Notes: generated from the sequence alone by a model not told the origin. DNA of 64,000 nt from Candidatus Aminicenantota bacterium (GCA_026393835.1 JAPKZK010000041.1:62001-126000), one strand, 5' to 3'. Counted from the first letter of the stretch, positions 26,145 to 34,099 are shown. Made by a program: numbers and translations.

Positions 26145-26770
26145 TGCTTAACACGGTTACTGTCCCGGAAATTAAGAAACTGATCATCGATAATTATGAT
26201 AAATGCCTGGAGCCATTGACTGAGATAAGTAAAGATTGGGCCAATAATAAGTCCATGATTTCCCGGTCGGAGGAATTTTATAATTACGACCGAATAGGCG
26301 AATCGGTCTTCCAGGGCAAAGATAAACCCAAAACCCCGGATATGATATTCTTTAAAGACGACACGATTTTTTTCGTCGAATTCAAAAGCGGGAGGATCGA
26401 AGGTATAAAAAAGAAGTGCGAAACCAGGGGCAATGATGATGAATGCCATTATGTAAAATGGGATATTAAACTTAAAGCCCTGGAAGGGGCTTTCGTCGTA
26501 CTCCATCGATTGGCGGCAAAGCATAAAGAAAAGATAGACTTTTCAACTATCGTTAATTTAAAGAAGTGTTACATCCTGGTATACGCCAAGGATGAAAAAC
26601 CGGGGACAACAAGCGGCGAGAGAAGGTTCAGCAACCAGTTATCCTCTTCAAAGGTTAAATTCGGACTGCAATTGTACAAAGGAACTTTTTTTACGGATGT
26701 AGCAACTTTCACCCCCGATAGTTTTATTAAAAAGCTTGAAGATTTCAAAGTGATCGGGTCGCTTCGATAG
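26144..26770 (+). CDS. PD-(D/E)XK-like nuclease candidate, partner of AAA ATPase
   Basis: A 208-residue protein of no family I can name with certainty. Residues about 65-85 read TPDMIFFKDDTIFFVEFKSG: an aspartate, then a beta strand ending in ExK, the pattern of the PD-(D/E)XK nuclease active site. Helices before and after fit that fold. It starts inside the stop codon of the ATPase gene and ends 18 bp before the STAND gene, so all three should be one transcript. An ATPase-nuclease effector pair is the natural reading; the nuclease call is inference. Confidence 0.6.
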   Translation: MLNTVTVPEIKKLIIDNYDKCLEPLTEISKDWANNKSMISRSEEFYNYDRIGESVFQGKDKPKTPDMIFFKDDTIFFVEFKSGRIEGIKKKCETRGNDDECHYVKWDIKLKALEGAFVVLHRLAAKHKEKIDFSTIVNLKKCYILVYAKDEKPGTTSGERRFSNQLSSSKVKFGLQLYKGTFFTDVATFTPDSFIKKLEDFKVIGSLR

Positions 26771-26788
26771 AGAAAAAAAGGTAGGAAA

Positions 26789-29700
26789 ATGGCTGAACTT
26801 GAAACCTTGCAGGGTATATTGGCGTTGATCGACGTGGTGAATTTCACCGGCCAGGCGGAAAAACTGGGCCATGAATTCACCGGGAAATTCACGGAATATT
26901 TCCAAAAAAAGATTAAAACCATGGTGGAAAGACGCGGTTTCCACGCCGTTAAAAACCTCGGCGACGCCGTTCTTATCTTCGGTACTGATCCGCAAGGCAT
27001 TATCGATATCATGAAAGACCTTTTCGACCGGGACAAACCCGAAGATAAACACGGTTTCAAATCCAGGTTCCGTATGGTGGGGCACAGCGGTTATTTCCAA
27101 TTTCAAATGGAGGGCGATACGCCCGTGGACCTGGTGAGCGCCGAAGGCGTCAAAATCTTCCGCATGGAAAAACACGCCCTGGCCTGGGAACTGGTGGTTA
27201 CCCACGAACTCTACCAGGGAATTAAGGCGCTGCTGAACGGCGAAAATATCGACGCCAACCGCATGCATTTCGACAAACCCCTCAAAGGTTTCGATAATGA
27301 CGACTGGCGCCCGCCTTTTTATAAATTGAGTATCAGGACAGAACAGACAGGGGTTTCCAATATCCTGGAACGCCGCATGGCGCAACTGGAACAGGATGTG
27401 CAAACCATACCGGTTTTCGGTAAAATTTATCCGCCCGTGCCCATGGAGAAAAATTTCATTAATCTCGCCCTGGTTTGCGATAATGATGAGGTGAATGCCG
27501 ACGATTGCCGGACCCCGGGTGAAGATTTCGAAGAAATAAGGGGCGACCGGGAAGCCGGGTTAAAAAAACGAAAGGTCGACGAGATCGATGATTGGATTCA
27601 TTATAAATACAGGGGCGGGCGAAGGTCATCCGATTTTAAAGAAATCGATGTGAATAAACTGTATGAAAAACATAAGCAGGGGATTATCTTCGGACTTCCG
27701 GGCGCCGGTAAAACCACCATCCTTCGCCATCTGGCTTTCAAGGAGTTTAACGCCAATAAAACAAAGGAAGAGCGCGCCAAACAGGTGGTTCTCTTTGTAC
27801 CCTGCCGCGATATTCCTTTTTACGACGATTGGTATAAAAAAAGAACCGCCGAGGATAAAGCGGTCATCGATCAACATGCCGCGCTGGAATATATGGCCTG
27901 GGTGTTCCTGTTCGGGAACAAGCAGGAAGCCGACCTTATGCCCGGCCAATTGGTGGATTTCCAGGACGCATATAAACAGGTAAAGCAAGCCTTTGACGAG
28001 AAACGGCTGACCCTGCTGGTAGACGCTTTGGACGAAGCCCCCAACAGGGAAACCAAGGAACGTATCCGCCAGTTGTTTTGCGCGCTGATTTCCGAAAACC
28101 GTCTTTACCTCACTTCCCGGCCATCGGAACGGGTACATTTAAAAATAGAAAATATAAAGGAATTTAATGTGCTTTCCCTGGAAATGGACCAGGTGCGAAA
28201 CATTGCCCGTCATTTAATGGAAGAGAATTCAGACGTCTACAAACAGTTCGACGAAGCCATATGGCAAGAGGAAATCGTGGTCAAGATGGCGGCCACGCCC
28301 ATGACCGCCCTGCTGGTGACCGCTTATTTCCAGGCCTACGGCAAATTCGACCACCGCTTTCCCATGTACGACCTGCTGGTAAAATTCATTCTTTTAAATG
28401 TCTGGGAAAAAATCAAAACCGCCTCTTTCCAGTATGACAACCTGGAATTATTCTTCAAGGTGGTAAAGGAGCCGGATTTCCTGGAAAAGAACAAAGAAAC
28501 CCAGGTATTATATGATTCATTGGCGCTGTTGTGTTTCGGTATTTTTTACGACGGGCCAAAAGGAAAAGTACGGCGTTCCGTTAATGAAGATACGCTGCGG
28601 CTTCATTTTTCCGATTTTATCGAAGAAAAGCTGTATTATCATGATAAAGACAAATCCGACCTGTTTGCGAGCCGGTGGTTGGAGCAGCTCCAGCGGGACC
28701 ATATATTAATCCAGGCCGGGCCCAGCGAGTACATGTTCGTACATTCCACGGTCATGGAGTACCTGGCCGCTTATTATTTGGTAGAGCAGCGCCGGCGCCG
28801 GGAAGAAAAGTTTGTTCCCCTGCTGCAAAAGAGCCTGGCCGGGGAAGATTACCTGGAGTTGGAGACCGTTCCCATTGCCGCCGGCGGGGATATGCTCAGC
28901 GGTTATAAAATAGCCGCCGTCATCCGCGACCTGGAGCCATCGTATCCGCGGGAGCGTCTTTTCGAATTCGGCGTCAAATGCCTGGCGGAATTGGAATGGC
29001 TGACGGAAAAAACCCTGCGGTCTATCCAAATCGAACGTTTAAAAGCGCCTTTCCAGCAAGTCATTACGACCCACCGGCCGTCGGTGGCATGGATATATGA
29101 GGGGTTAAAAGAGCGGATTTTAAGCGCGGATAAAGAGGCATTAAAAAAGGCGGTCAAACAATTTGACCGGCAATTGCGATTATGCCGGGGAACGCTGCTG
29201 GAGAAGTACCTGGATTATGATGCGTTTCAAACCGGCGATTCTGAAATGGTGGAATTGAGAAAGCAATTATTAAAGGGCCTGGTGCAGGAAGAGTTGGTAG
29301 GAAAATGGCTAAAGGGACGGGAGGGGTTAAAAGAGGAAATTGGAAATATTTTGCGGCTGGATAGCCCGCAATATGACCCGGAAGACAAGAATTTTAAGTA
29401 TTATCGCGGCCTGGTGGGCAGCGAGCTGGCCGGATTTTTCGGCAGTCCCAATTTGAAGCACTCCGGTTCGGTGCGGGCATGCGCTTTTTTACCGGACGGC
29501 AAGCGGGTGGTTTCCGCGTCTGAAGATAACACCCTCAAGCTGTGGGACGTGGAAACCGGCAAGGAAATACGCTGCTTCAGCGGACATACCGATTCTGTCT
29601 TGAGCTGCGCGGCCTTGCCCGATGGCCGGCGCGTCGTTTCCGCGTCTGCTGATAACACCCTCAAGCTGTGGGACGTGGAAACCGGCAAAACAATTCGCAC

Positions 29701-31087
29701 CTTCAGCGGACATACCGCTTCTGTCTATAGCTGCGCGGCCTTGCCCGATGGCCGGCGCCTCGTGTCCGCGTCTTATGATAACACCCTCAAGCTGTGGGAC
29801 GTGGAAACCGGCAAAACAATACGCACCTTCAGCGGACATCAGGGTTCTGTCTATAGCTGCGCGGCCACGGCCGATGGCCGGCGCGTCGTTTCCGCGTCTT
29901 TAGATAAAACCGTCAAGCTGTGGGACGTGGAAACCGGCAAAACAATTCGCACCTTCAGCGGACATACCGATTCTGTCCGGAGCTGCGCGGCCACGCCCGA
30001 TGGCAGGCGCGTCGTTTCCTCGTCTGCTGATAAAACCGTCAAGCTGTGGGACGTGGAAACAGGCAAAGAAATACGCACCTTCAGCGGACATACCGATTCT
30101 GTCTTGAGCTGCGCGGCCTTGCCCGATGGCCGGCGCGTCGTGTCCGCATCTGAAGATAAAACCCTCAAGCTGTGGGACGTGGAAACCGGCAAAGAAATTC
30201 GCACCTTTAGCGGACATACCGCTTATGTCAATAGCTGCGCGGCCACGCCCGATGGCCGGCGCGTCGTTTCCGCGTCTTATGATAAAACCGTCAAGCTGTG
30301 GGACGTGGAAACAGGCAAAACAATTCGCACCTTCAGCGGACATACCGCTCCTGTCTGGAGCTGCGCGGCCACGCCCGATAGCCGGCGCGTCGTTTCCGCG
30401 TCAAGAGATAACACCGTCAAGCTGTGGGACGTAGAAACCGGAAAAACAATACGCTCCTTCAGCGGACATACCTCTTATGTCAATAGCTGCGCGGCCTTGC
30501 CCGATGGCCGGCGCATCGTTTCCTCGTCTGCTGATAACACCGTCAAGCTGTGGGACGTGGAAACAGGCAAAACAATTCGCACCTTCAGCGGACATACCGA
30601 TTCTGTCTTGAGCTGCGCGGCCACGCCCGATGGCCGGCGCGTCGTTTCCTCGTCTGCTGATAAAACCGTCAAGCTCTGGGACATGGAAACCGGCAAAGAA
30701 ATACGCACCTTCAGCGGACATACCGATTCTGTCTTGAGCTGCGCGGCCTTGCCCGATGGCCGGCGCGTCGTTTCCGCGTCTTATGATAAAACCGTCAAGC
30801 TGTGGGACGTGGAAACCGGCAAAACAATCCGCACCTTCAGCGGACATACCTCTTCTGTCTATAGCTGCGCGGCCTTGCCCGATGGCCGGCGCCTCATCTC
30901 CGCGTCTTATGATAAGACCCTCAAGCTGTGGGACATCGAATCCGGTCAATGCCTCAAAACCCTTTCACTTCCCTGGATACCCCAGTCTATTGCCATATCA
31001 TCCGCACAGCCCACACAACCGGCGAAAGTCTTCACCGCCAACCGGAACGGCACGGTGACCATGTTCGAGTTTGAAGAATTGAAGTGA
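26789..31087 (+). CDS. Giant STAND protein: class III cyclase-like domain, NACHT NTPase, 12-13 WD40 repeats
   Basis: A 1432-residue protein in three parts. Residues 1-190 look like a class III nucleotidyl cyclase homology domain: ALIDVVNFT and NLGDAVLIFG hold the two metal aspartates, but the usual transition-state NxxxR is VxxxR, so activity is doubtful. The NACHT domain has Walker A GLPGAGKTT (302-310) and Walker B LLVDALDEA (409-417), followed by a helical region with WLEQLQRDH and FVHSTVMEYLAAY. From residue 891 come 12 WD40 repeats of exactly 42 residues plus one degenerate blade. STAND proteins bind a ligand with the repeats, oligomerise through the NTPase and fire the N-terminal domain. 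It lies 18 bp after the nuclease-like gene; the ATG has AAGGTAGGA before it. Confidence 0.92.
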   Translation: MAELETLQGILALIDVVNFTGQAEKLGHEFTGKFTEYFQKKIKTMVERRGFHAVKNLGDAVLIFGTDPQGIIDIMKDLFDRDKPEDKHGFKSRFRMVGHSGYFQFQMEGDTPVDLVSAEGVKIFRMEKHALAWELVVTHELYQGIKALLNGENIDANRMHFDKPLKGFDNDDWRPPFYKLSIRTEQTGVSNILERRMAQLEQDVQTIPVFGKIYPPVPMEKNFINLALVCDNDEVNADDCRTPGEDFEEIRGDREAGLKKRKVDEIDDWIHYKYRGGRRSSDFKEIDVNKLYEKHKQGIIFGLPGAGKTTILRHLAFKEFNANKTKEERAKQVVLFVPCRDIPFYDDWYKKRTAEDKAVIDQHAALEYMAWVFLFGNKQEADLMPGQLVDFQDAYKQVKQAFDEKRLTLLVDALDEAPNRETKERIRQLFCALISENRLYLTSRPSERVHLKIENIKEFNVLSLEMDQVRNIARHLMEENSDVYKQFDEAIWQEEIVVKMAATPMTALLVTAYFQAYGKFDHRFPMYDLLVKFILLNVWEKIKTASFQYDNLELFFKVVKEPDFLEKNKETQVLYDSLALLCFGIFYDGPKGKVRRSVNEDTLRLHFSDFIEEKLYYHDKDKSDLFASRWLEQLQRDHILIQAGPSEYMFVHSTVMEYLAAYYLVEQRRRREEKFVPLLQKSLAGEDYLELETVPIAAGGDMLSGYKIAAVIRDLEPSYPRERLFEFGVKCLAELEWLTEKTLRSIQIERLKAPFQQVITTHRPSVAWIYEGLKERILSADKEALKKAVKQFDRQLRLCRGTLLEKYLDYDAFQTGDSEMVELRKQLLKGLVQEELVGKWLKGREGLKEEIGNILRLDSPQYDPEDKNFKYYRGLVGSELAGFFGSPNLKHSGSVRACAFLPDGKRVVSASEDNTLKLWDVETGKEIRCFSGHTDSVLSCAALPDGRRVVSASADNTLKLWDVETGKTIRTFSGHTASVYSCAALPDGRRLVSASYDNTLKLWDVETGKTIRTFSGHQGSVYSCAATADGRRVVSASLDKTVKLWDVETGKTIRTFSGHTDSVRSCAATPDGRRVVSSSADKTVKLWDVETGKEIRTFSGHTDSVLSCAALPDGRRVVSASEDKTLKLWDVETGKEIRTFSGHTAYVNSCAATPDGRRVVSASYDKTVKLWDVETGKTIRTFSGHTAPVWSCAATPDSRRVVSASRDNTVKLWDVETGKTIRSFSGHTSYVNSCAALPDGRRIVSSSADNTVKLWDVETGKTIRTFSGHTDSVLSCAATPDGRRVVSSSADKTVKLWDMETGKEIRTFSGHTDSVLSCAALPDGRRVVSASYDKTVKLWDVETGKTIRTFSGHTSSVYSCAALPDGRRLISASYDKTLKLWDIESGQCLKTLSLPWIPQSIAISSAQPTQPAKVFTANRNGTVTMFEFEELK
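29462..30973 (+). repeat. Twelve tandem 126-bp WD40 coding repeats
   Basis: Twelve units of exactly 126 bp with no indels, near-identical apart from a few codons. Differences cluster at the second, third and fifth residues of each blade (TDSVL, TASVY, QGSVY, TDSVR, TAYVN, TAPVW, TSYVN, TSSVY) and at the residue before the conserved D of SASxD. This shows recent repeat expansion or concerted evolution with variation on one surface. Confidence 0.95.
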
Positions 31088-31110
31088 AAAAGCGCGGAAA
31101 AACGCCATGG

Positions 31111-31139
31111 TTGACAAATAGCTGAAATAATCGTATATT
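31111..31139 (+). promoter_or_regulatory. Promoter of TumA/TumE-like pair
   Basis: TTGACA (31111-31116), 17-bp spacer, TATATT (31134-31139). It begins 24 bp after the STAND stop codon, so the pair has its own promoter. Confidence 0.7.
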
Positions 31140-31155
31140 ATTGGCGGAGTTAATC

Positions 31156-31464
31156 ATGAAACATAAAAAAATAGTGAAGGACGAAATAGAAAATTTTTTA
31201 AAGATGAAAGTGTACACGGGATCGACAAATGTCATGAAAGAAGAAATAGATGATTTTTTAAGGATGAAATTCTTTACTGAACTGACCTTGATAAAAGAAA
31301 AACTTTCCCTATTTGAAAAAAAATACAAATCCGATTTTCCTCACTTTGAAACAACCGTTAAAAGCGCTGAAGAAGAAAATTTTGAACACTGGGACGACTA
31401 TATGGAATGGAAGGCATTCCATTACAAATATAATGAGTTGCATGAAAGGGCGCACCGGGTTTAA
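31156..31464 (+). CDS. Small coiled-coil protein, probable antitoxin of TumE-like toxin
   Basis: A 102-residue highly charged helical protein starting MKHKKIVKDEIENFLKMK, with a repeated motif (KDEIENFLKMK then KEEIDDFLRMK). I do not recognise its family by sequence alone, but it sits directly before a DUF6516/TumE-like gene and overlaps it by one base, the position of the TumA antitoxin. GGAG lies nine bases before the ATG at 31156; an upstream TTG at 31141 is less likely. Confidence 0.6.
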   Translation: MKHKKIVKDEIENFLKMKVYTGSTNVMKEEIDDFLRMKFFTELTLIKEKLSLFEKKYKSDFPHFETTVKSAEEENFEHWDDYMEWKAFHYKYNELHERAHRV

Positions 31465-31805
31465 TGGTTGATATATTTAATCTCCTCAAAGAAAGCCCTA
31501 TCGTCAGGGATGCAGAAATTTTAAGTTTATTACAGGGTGGGAATTTTTATTATTTGAAAATAAAAGCCTATATTATTAACGATACACTCCTCTTTATAAA
31601 AATTTATCTATCTGATACCGAATATGATTATTCGTTTCACTGGCAGGATGAGGAAGGGAAATTAATTGCCAGATGGGATAACGCCCCCCATCATCCGGAG
31701 ATTGCAACGTATCCCCATCATTACCATACACCTTTTCAAATAAAAGATTCCTATGATATTACTCTTCAGGATGTGCTGGACCAACTAAAGAAAAGAATAG
31801 GGTGA
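31464..31805 (+). CDS. TumE/DUF6516-like toxin candidate
   Basis: A 113-residue protein with the family's conserved middle: YDYSFHWQDEEGKLIARWDNAPHHP followed by YPHHYHTPF and a C-terminal helix DVLDQLKKRIG. TumE proteins are small toxins paired with an upstream antitoxin; the mode of action is not clear from sequence. Its start overlaps the stop of the antitoxin candidate (TAATG), so they are coupled. It is followed by an orphan copy of the STAND gene tail. Confidence 0.72.
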   Translation: MVDIFNLLKESPIVRDAEILSLLQGGNFYYLKIKAYIINDTLLFIKIYLSDTEYDYSFHWQDEEGKLIARWDNAPHHPEIATYPHHYHTPFQIKDSYDITLQDVLDQLKKRIG

Positions 31806-31845
31806 ACCCGCTGGTTGCCAAAAATACATCCCTGCCCCTTACCAC

Positions 31846-31956
31846 GATACCCGGTCTATTGCCATATCTCCCGCGCAGCCCACACAACCGGCGAAAGTGT
31901 TCACCGCCAACCGGAACGGCACGGTGACCGTGTTCGAGTTTGAAGAATTGAAATGA
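31846..31956 (+). pseudogene. Orphan 3' tail of a STAND-WD40 gene, copy 1
   Basis: These 111 bp match the last 111 bp of the intact STAND gene (30977-31087) without indels, including its stop codon. The end reads NGTVTVFEFEELK against NGTVTMFEFEELK in the intact gene. There is no upstream WD40 reading frame. It lies 40 bp after the TumE-like gene. Confidence 0.9.
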
Positions 31957-32054
31957 GGAATTAGGGGTCAGGGGTCAGGGAAAAAATTTCCGTAGGGGCA
32001 AACCCCTGTGTTTGCCCGTTTATTGGACTGGGCCGAAGGCCCACCTTACAAGAG
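31914..32054 (+). repeat. 141-bp direct repeat, copy 1 (tail plus spacer hairpins)
   Basis: It runs from the last codons of tail copy 1 through GAATTAGGGGTCAGGGGTCA and the hairpins GGGCAAAC/GTTTGCCC and GGGCCGAAGGCCC. The same block, with no length change, is at 32897-33037, so the whole tail-plus-spacer was duplicated around the MNT/HEPN cassette. Confidence 0.85.
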
Positions 32055-32056
32055 GG

Positions 32057-32081
32057 GAAGATTTCTTGTATGTCCCCTTTC
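32057..32081 (+). repeat. Dispersed GATTTCTTGTATGTCCCCTTT repeat
   Basis: Relatives occur at 34881-34906 and, more diverged, at 52046-52071. No coding function is seen. Confidence 0.6.
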
Positions 32082-32117
32082 CCCTCACGGAAAATACCAC
32101 TTATCGACTCTATCATC

Positions 32118-32146
32118 TTGAAAAACAAAGCAATCGATAATATAAT
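32118..32146 (+). promoter_or_regulatory. Leaderless promoter of MNT/HEPN pair
   Basis: TTGAAA (32118-32123), 17-bp spacer, TATAAT (32141-32146), and the ATG six bases later at 32153 with no Shine-Dalgarno site. Confidence 0.7.
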
Positions 32147-32152
32147 TAAAGC

Positions 32153-32458
32153 ATGGAAGATATAAAAATCGCTAAGGAATTTAAAAAGAAGGTTCTGAGG
32201 GCCTACCCGGAAGCTGAGATTTATTTTTTCGGTTCACGGGTAAACAAGACTCACCGCGTCGATTCAGACTATGATTTGCTGGTCCTTTTAGAGGACGTAA
32301 CTCCATCCCGGAGAAAGGCGATCTACGATATAGCCTGGGAAACCGGGTATAAATATGATGTATTGATTGCCCCGGTTTTATCTCGAAGAGATAACTTCTA
32401 CCCATCAACGGCATCACCCTTTTTAAACAATGTAAAAAAATACGGGATGGTACTTTGA
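32153..32458 (+). CDS. MNT-type nucleotidyltransferase (antitoxin-like)
   Basis: A 101-residue minimal nucleotidyltransferase: YFFGSRVNKTHRVDSDYDLLVLL carries the GS motif and the DxD metal site. It is followed by, and overlaps, a HEPN gene. This is the reverse of the gene order in the HEPN/MNT pair at 2960-3636, and the two pairs are not close in sequence. A probable type VII toxin-antitoxin antitoxin, or a stand-alone RNA- or nucleotide-modifying pair. Confidence 0.85.
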   Translation: MEDIKIAKEFKKKVLRAYPEAEIYFFGSRVNKTHRVDSDYDLLVLLEDVTPSRRKAIYDIAWETGYKYDVLIAPVLSRRDNFYPSTASPFLNNVKKYGMVL

Positions 32459-32877
32459 CTAAAAATCTTGAAGCAATCCTTGAATACCGGCTCCAACAAG
32501 CAGAAGACTCTATAAAAGAAGGAGAGATTTTACTCGATTCGGGCGGCAGCTTCCGAAGCACTATTAATCGTTCATATTATGCCATGTTTTATAGCGTCCT
32601 GGCTTTAATCTGCAAGAAAGGTATGGGAACTTCAAAACACACTGGTGTCCTTTCGATTTTTGATAGAGAATATGTCAAACAGAAAATATTCCCGAAGAAG
32701 ATGAGTAAACTATTCCACCAGGCATTTTATTTGAGACAACAATGCGATTACGAAGAATTTAGTATAATCACGAAAGAGGAAACCATCGAAATCCTGGAGG
32801 GGGCCAAAGACTTTTTAGAGAAAATAAAACATCATTTAGCCCTCCCGATAAAAGCAGAGGAGAATAAAGATGGATGA
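32455..32877 (+). CDS. HEPN domain protein (partner of MNT)
   Basis: A 140-residue HEPN protein with NRSYYAMFYSVLAL, the common core of this clade, and SKHTGVLSIFDREYVKQK in the second half. It starts with TTG overlapping the MNT stop codon (TTGA), so translation is coupled. The clade contains ribonuclease toxins. It is followed at once by another orphan STAND tail. Confidence 0.85.
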   Translation: MTKNLEAILEYRLQQAEDSIKEGEILLDSGGSFRSTINRSYYAMFYSVLALICKKGMGTSKHTGVLSIFDREYVKQKIFPKKMSKLFHQAFYLRQQCDYEEFSIITKEETIEILEGAKDFLEKIKHHLALPIKAEENKDG

Positions 32878-32896
32878 AAAGGATGAAATCCTTTGC

Positions 32897-33037
32897 AAAC
32901 GGTGCCCTGACCATGCTCGAGGTTGAAGAATTGAAGTGAGGAATTAGGGGTCAGGGGTCAGGGAAAAAATTTCCGTAGGGGCAAACCCCTGTGTTTGCCC
33001 GTTTATTGGACTGGGCCGAAGGCCCACCTTACAAGAG
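32897..33037 (+). pseudogene. Orphan STAND tail, copy 2, with duplicated spacer
   Basis: The end of a WD40 blade reading NGALTMLEVEELK and stop (to 32939), then the same spacer block as at 31957-32054. The coding part differs from the intact gene at several residues, as a paralogue would, while the spacer is almost unchanged. Confidence 0.8.
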
Positions 33038-33079
33038 AAAAAGAAAACCCATACCGGGGCTATTAAAATAATATTTCGG

Positions 33080-33116
33080 AACCCTGACCGCATTCGGGTT
33101 TGAAGAATTGAAGTGA
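33080..33116 (+). pseudogene. Orphan STAND tail, copy 3
   Basis: A short frame ending GTLTAFGFEELK and stop, followed by AAAAAGG as after the intact gene. Only the last strand of the last blade remains. Confidence 0.65.
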
Positions 33117-33151
33117 AAAAGGCTGAAAAGAAAGAGGTTTAGGAGTTAAAA

Positions 33152-33319
33152 TCATTGCCATTGATCTTTTCTCAATTTATCCACAAATTGCTTTGAATCG
33201 ACAATATCCGCAAAAGGCACAATATCTTCAAGGCTATCATCGATTTTAAATTTCAATCCCCCTGGTTGTGGCTTTTTCTCTTTTGCCTTTTCTTCTGAAT
33301 CGATAACCATAGTTTGCAT
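33152..33319 (-). CDS. Small 55-residue protein, unknown (antitoxin-sized)
   Basis: A short gene with good signals: on the minus strand TTGACA (33365-33360), 17-bp spacer, TATACT (33342-33337), then GAGG and two successive ATG codons. The product begins MQTMVIDSEEKAKEKK, has a middle GGLKFKIDDSLEDIVPF and ends DKLRKDQWQ. It is acidic-basic mixed and has no recognised domain. No toxin-like partner is adjacent; the lone gene may be the survivor of a cassette. Confidence 0.6.
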   Translation of the reverse strand: MQTMVIDSEEKAKEKKPQPGGLKFKIDDSLEDIVPFADIVDSKQFVDKLRKDQWQ

Positions 33320-33336
33320 CATACACCTCGCTGCCC

Positions 33337-33365
33337 AGTATAGTACTTATCACCGATTTTGTCAA
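33337..33365 (-). promoter_or_regulatory. Promoter of the 55-residue gene
   Basis: TTGACA-17-TATACT on the minus strand; its position supports the small gene as real. Confidence 0.65.
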
Positions 33366-33523
33366 TGATTGTTTTCAACTAATTGTTAATTGCCAATCGT
33401 TAATTATTAAGTTTTTTCTTGCTTGTCCCTTTTTTCAAATCCCTTCCAGGAAAAAATAAAAAACTTTTCCCCCTTTACAATCGCTTTATAATATGTTATT
33501 TGGAATTCTTTATTGGTGCATTA

Positions 33524-34099
33524 ATGTTAATAGAATATAGAATTAATTACTTAGCCGGCGCCGGGAGAATCCTTTTTCCCGACATAAAAGACTCTGACAG
33601 GAAATTATATATCCCGGCGACGTTAGATGAAACGCCGGGAGCAACAATCGTAAGGCGTGGGGACAGAAGTGCAAGGGATATTTCACATACCGCAAGAGAA
33701 AGCTCAAATAGCCCAAGGGTTAGATCACTCAGCCTAAGGGGTAGATCGATCAGCCCAAGGGTTAGATCGAGCAGCCTAAGGGTTAGATCAAGCAGCCTAA
33801 GAGTTAGATCGATCAGCCTAAGGGTTAGATCGATCAGCCTAAGGGTTAGATCAAGCAGCCTAAGAGGTAGATCGATCAGCCCAAGGGTTAGATCAAGCAG
33901 CCTAAGAGGTAGATCGATCAGCCCAATGGTTAGATCAAGTAGCCTAAGAGGTAGATCGATCAGCCTAAGGGTTAGATCGAGTAGCCCAAGGCATTTTTCC
34001 CCATTCAACCACCGCCGCGTGAATAATCAAGGCTTTTCAAAAAGGCATGAAACAAATATGAAAATAATAAGAATAAGAATAAGAGGAGAACATAGATGA
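33524..34099 (+). CDS. Heptapeptide (RS-type) repeat protein encoded by 21-bp tandem repeats
   Basis: A 191-residue protein whose first 45 residues are ordinary sequence (MLIEYRINYLAGAGRILF) and whose middle is 13-16 copies of a seven-residue unit such as SLRVRSS or SPRVRSI, very basic and Ser/Arg-rich. The frame overlaps the next gene by ATGA and has TATAAT at 33487-33492, which argues that it is translated. Upstream units decay in similarity (ARDISHT, ARESSNS), as expected of an ageing array. Function unknown; a nucleic-acid-binding tail is one possibility. Confidence 0.55.
   Translation: MLIEYRINYLAGAGRILFPDIKDSDRKLYIPATLDETPGATIVRRGDRSARDISHTARESSNSPRVRSLSLRGRSISPRVRSSSLRVRSSSLRVRSISLRVRSISLRVRSSSLRGRSISPRVRSSSLRGRSISPMVRSSSLRGRSISLRVRSSSPRHFSPFNHRRVNNQGFSKRHETNMKIIRIRIRGEHR
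33712..33984. repeat. 21-bp tandem repeat array, 13 units
   Basis: Units of the form CCTAAGGGTTAGATCGATCAG and close variants, alternating partly in pairs (42-bp higher-order pattern). Two or three more degenerate units precede it from 33649. Because 21 is a multiple of 3 and units lack stops, both strands stay open across it. Confidence 0.95.

Noticed and set aside
29462..30973. Regular 126-bp repeats considered as a CRISPR-like or satellite array
   Set aside because: They are in-frame WD40 blades of one large gene; there are no spacers.
33712..33984. GGGTTAG strings considered as telomere-like repeats or a CRISPR array
   Set aside because: Units are 21 bp, contiguous, contain GATCGATC, and lack unique spacers; telomere similarity is by chance.
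33547..34008. Open frame on the minus strand reading LRLLDLTLGLIDLP, like a leucine-rich repeat protein
   Set aside because: It is the antisense of the 21-bp array; units without stops keep both strands open. It has no ribosome-binding site, and the plus-strand frame is coupled to the next gene.
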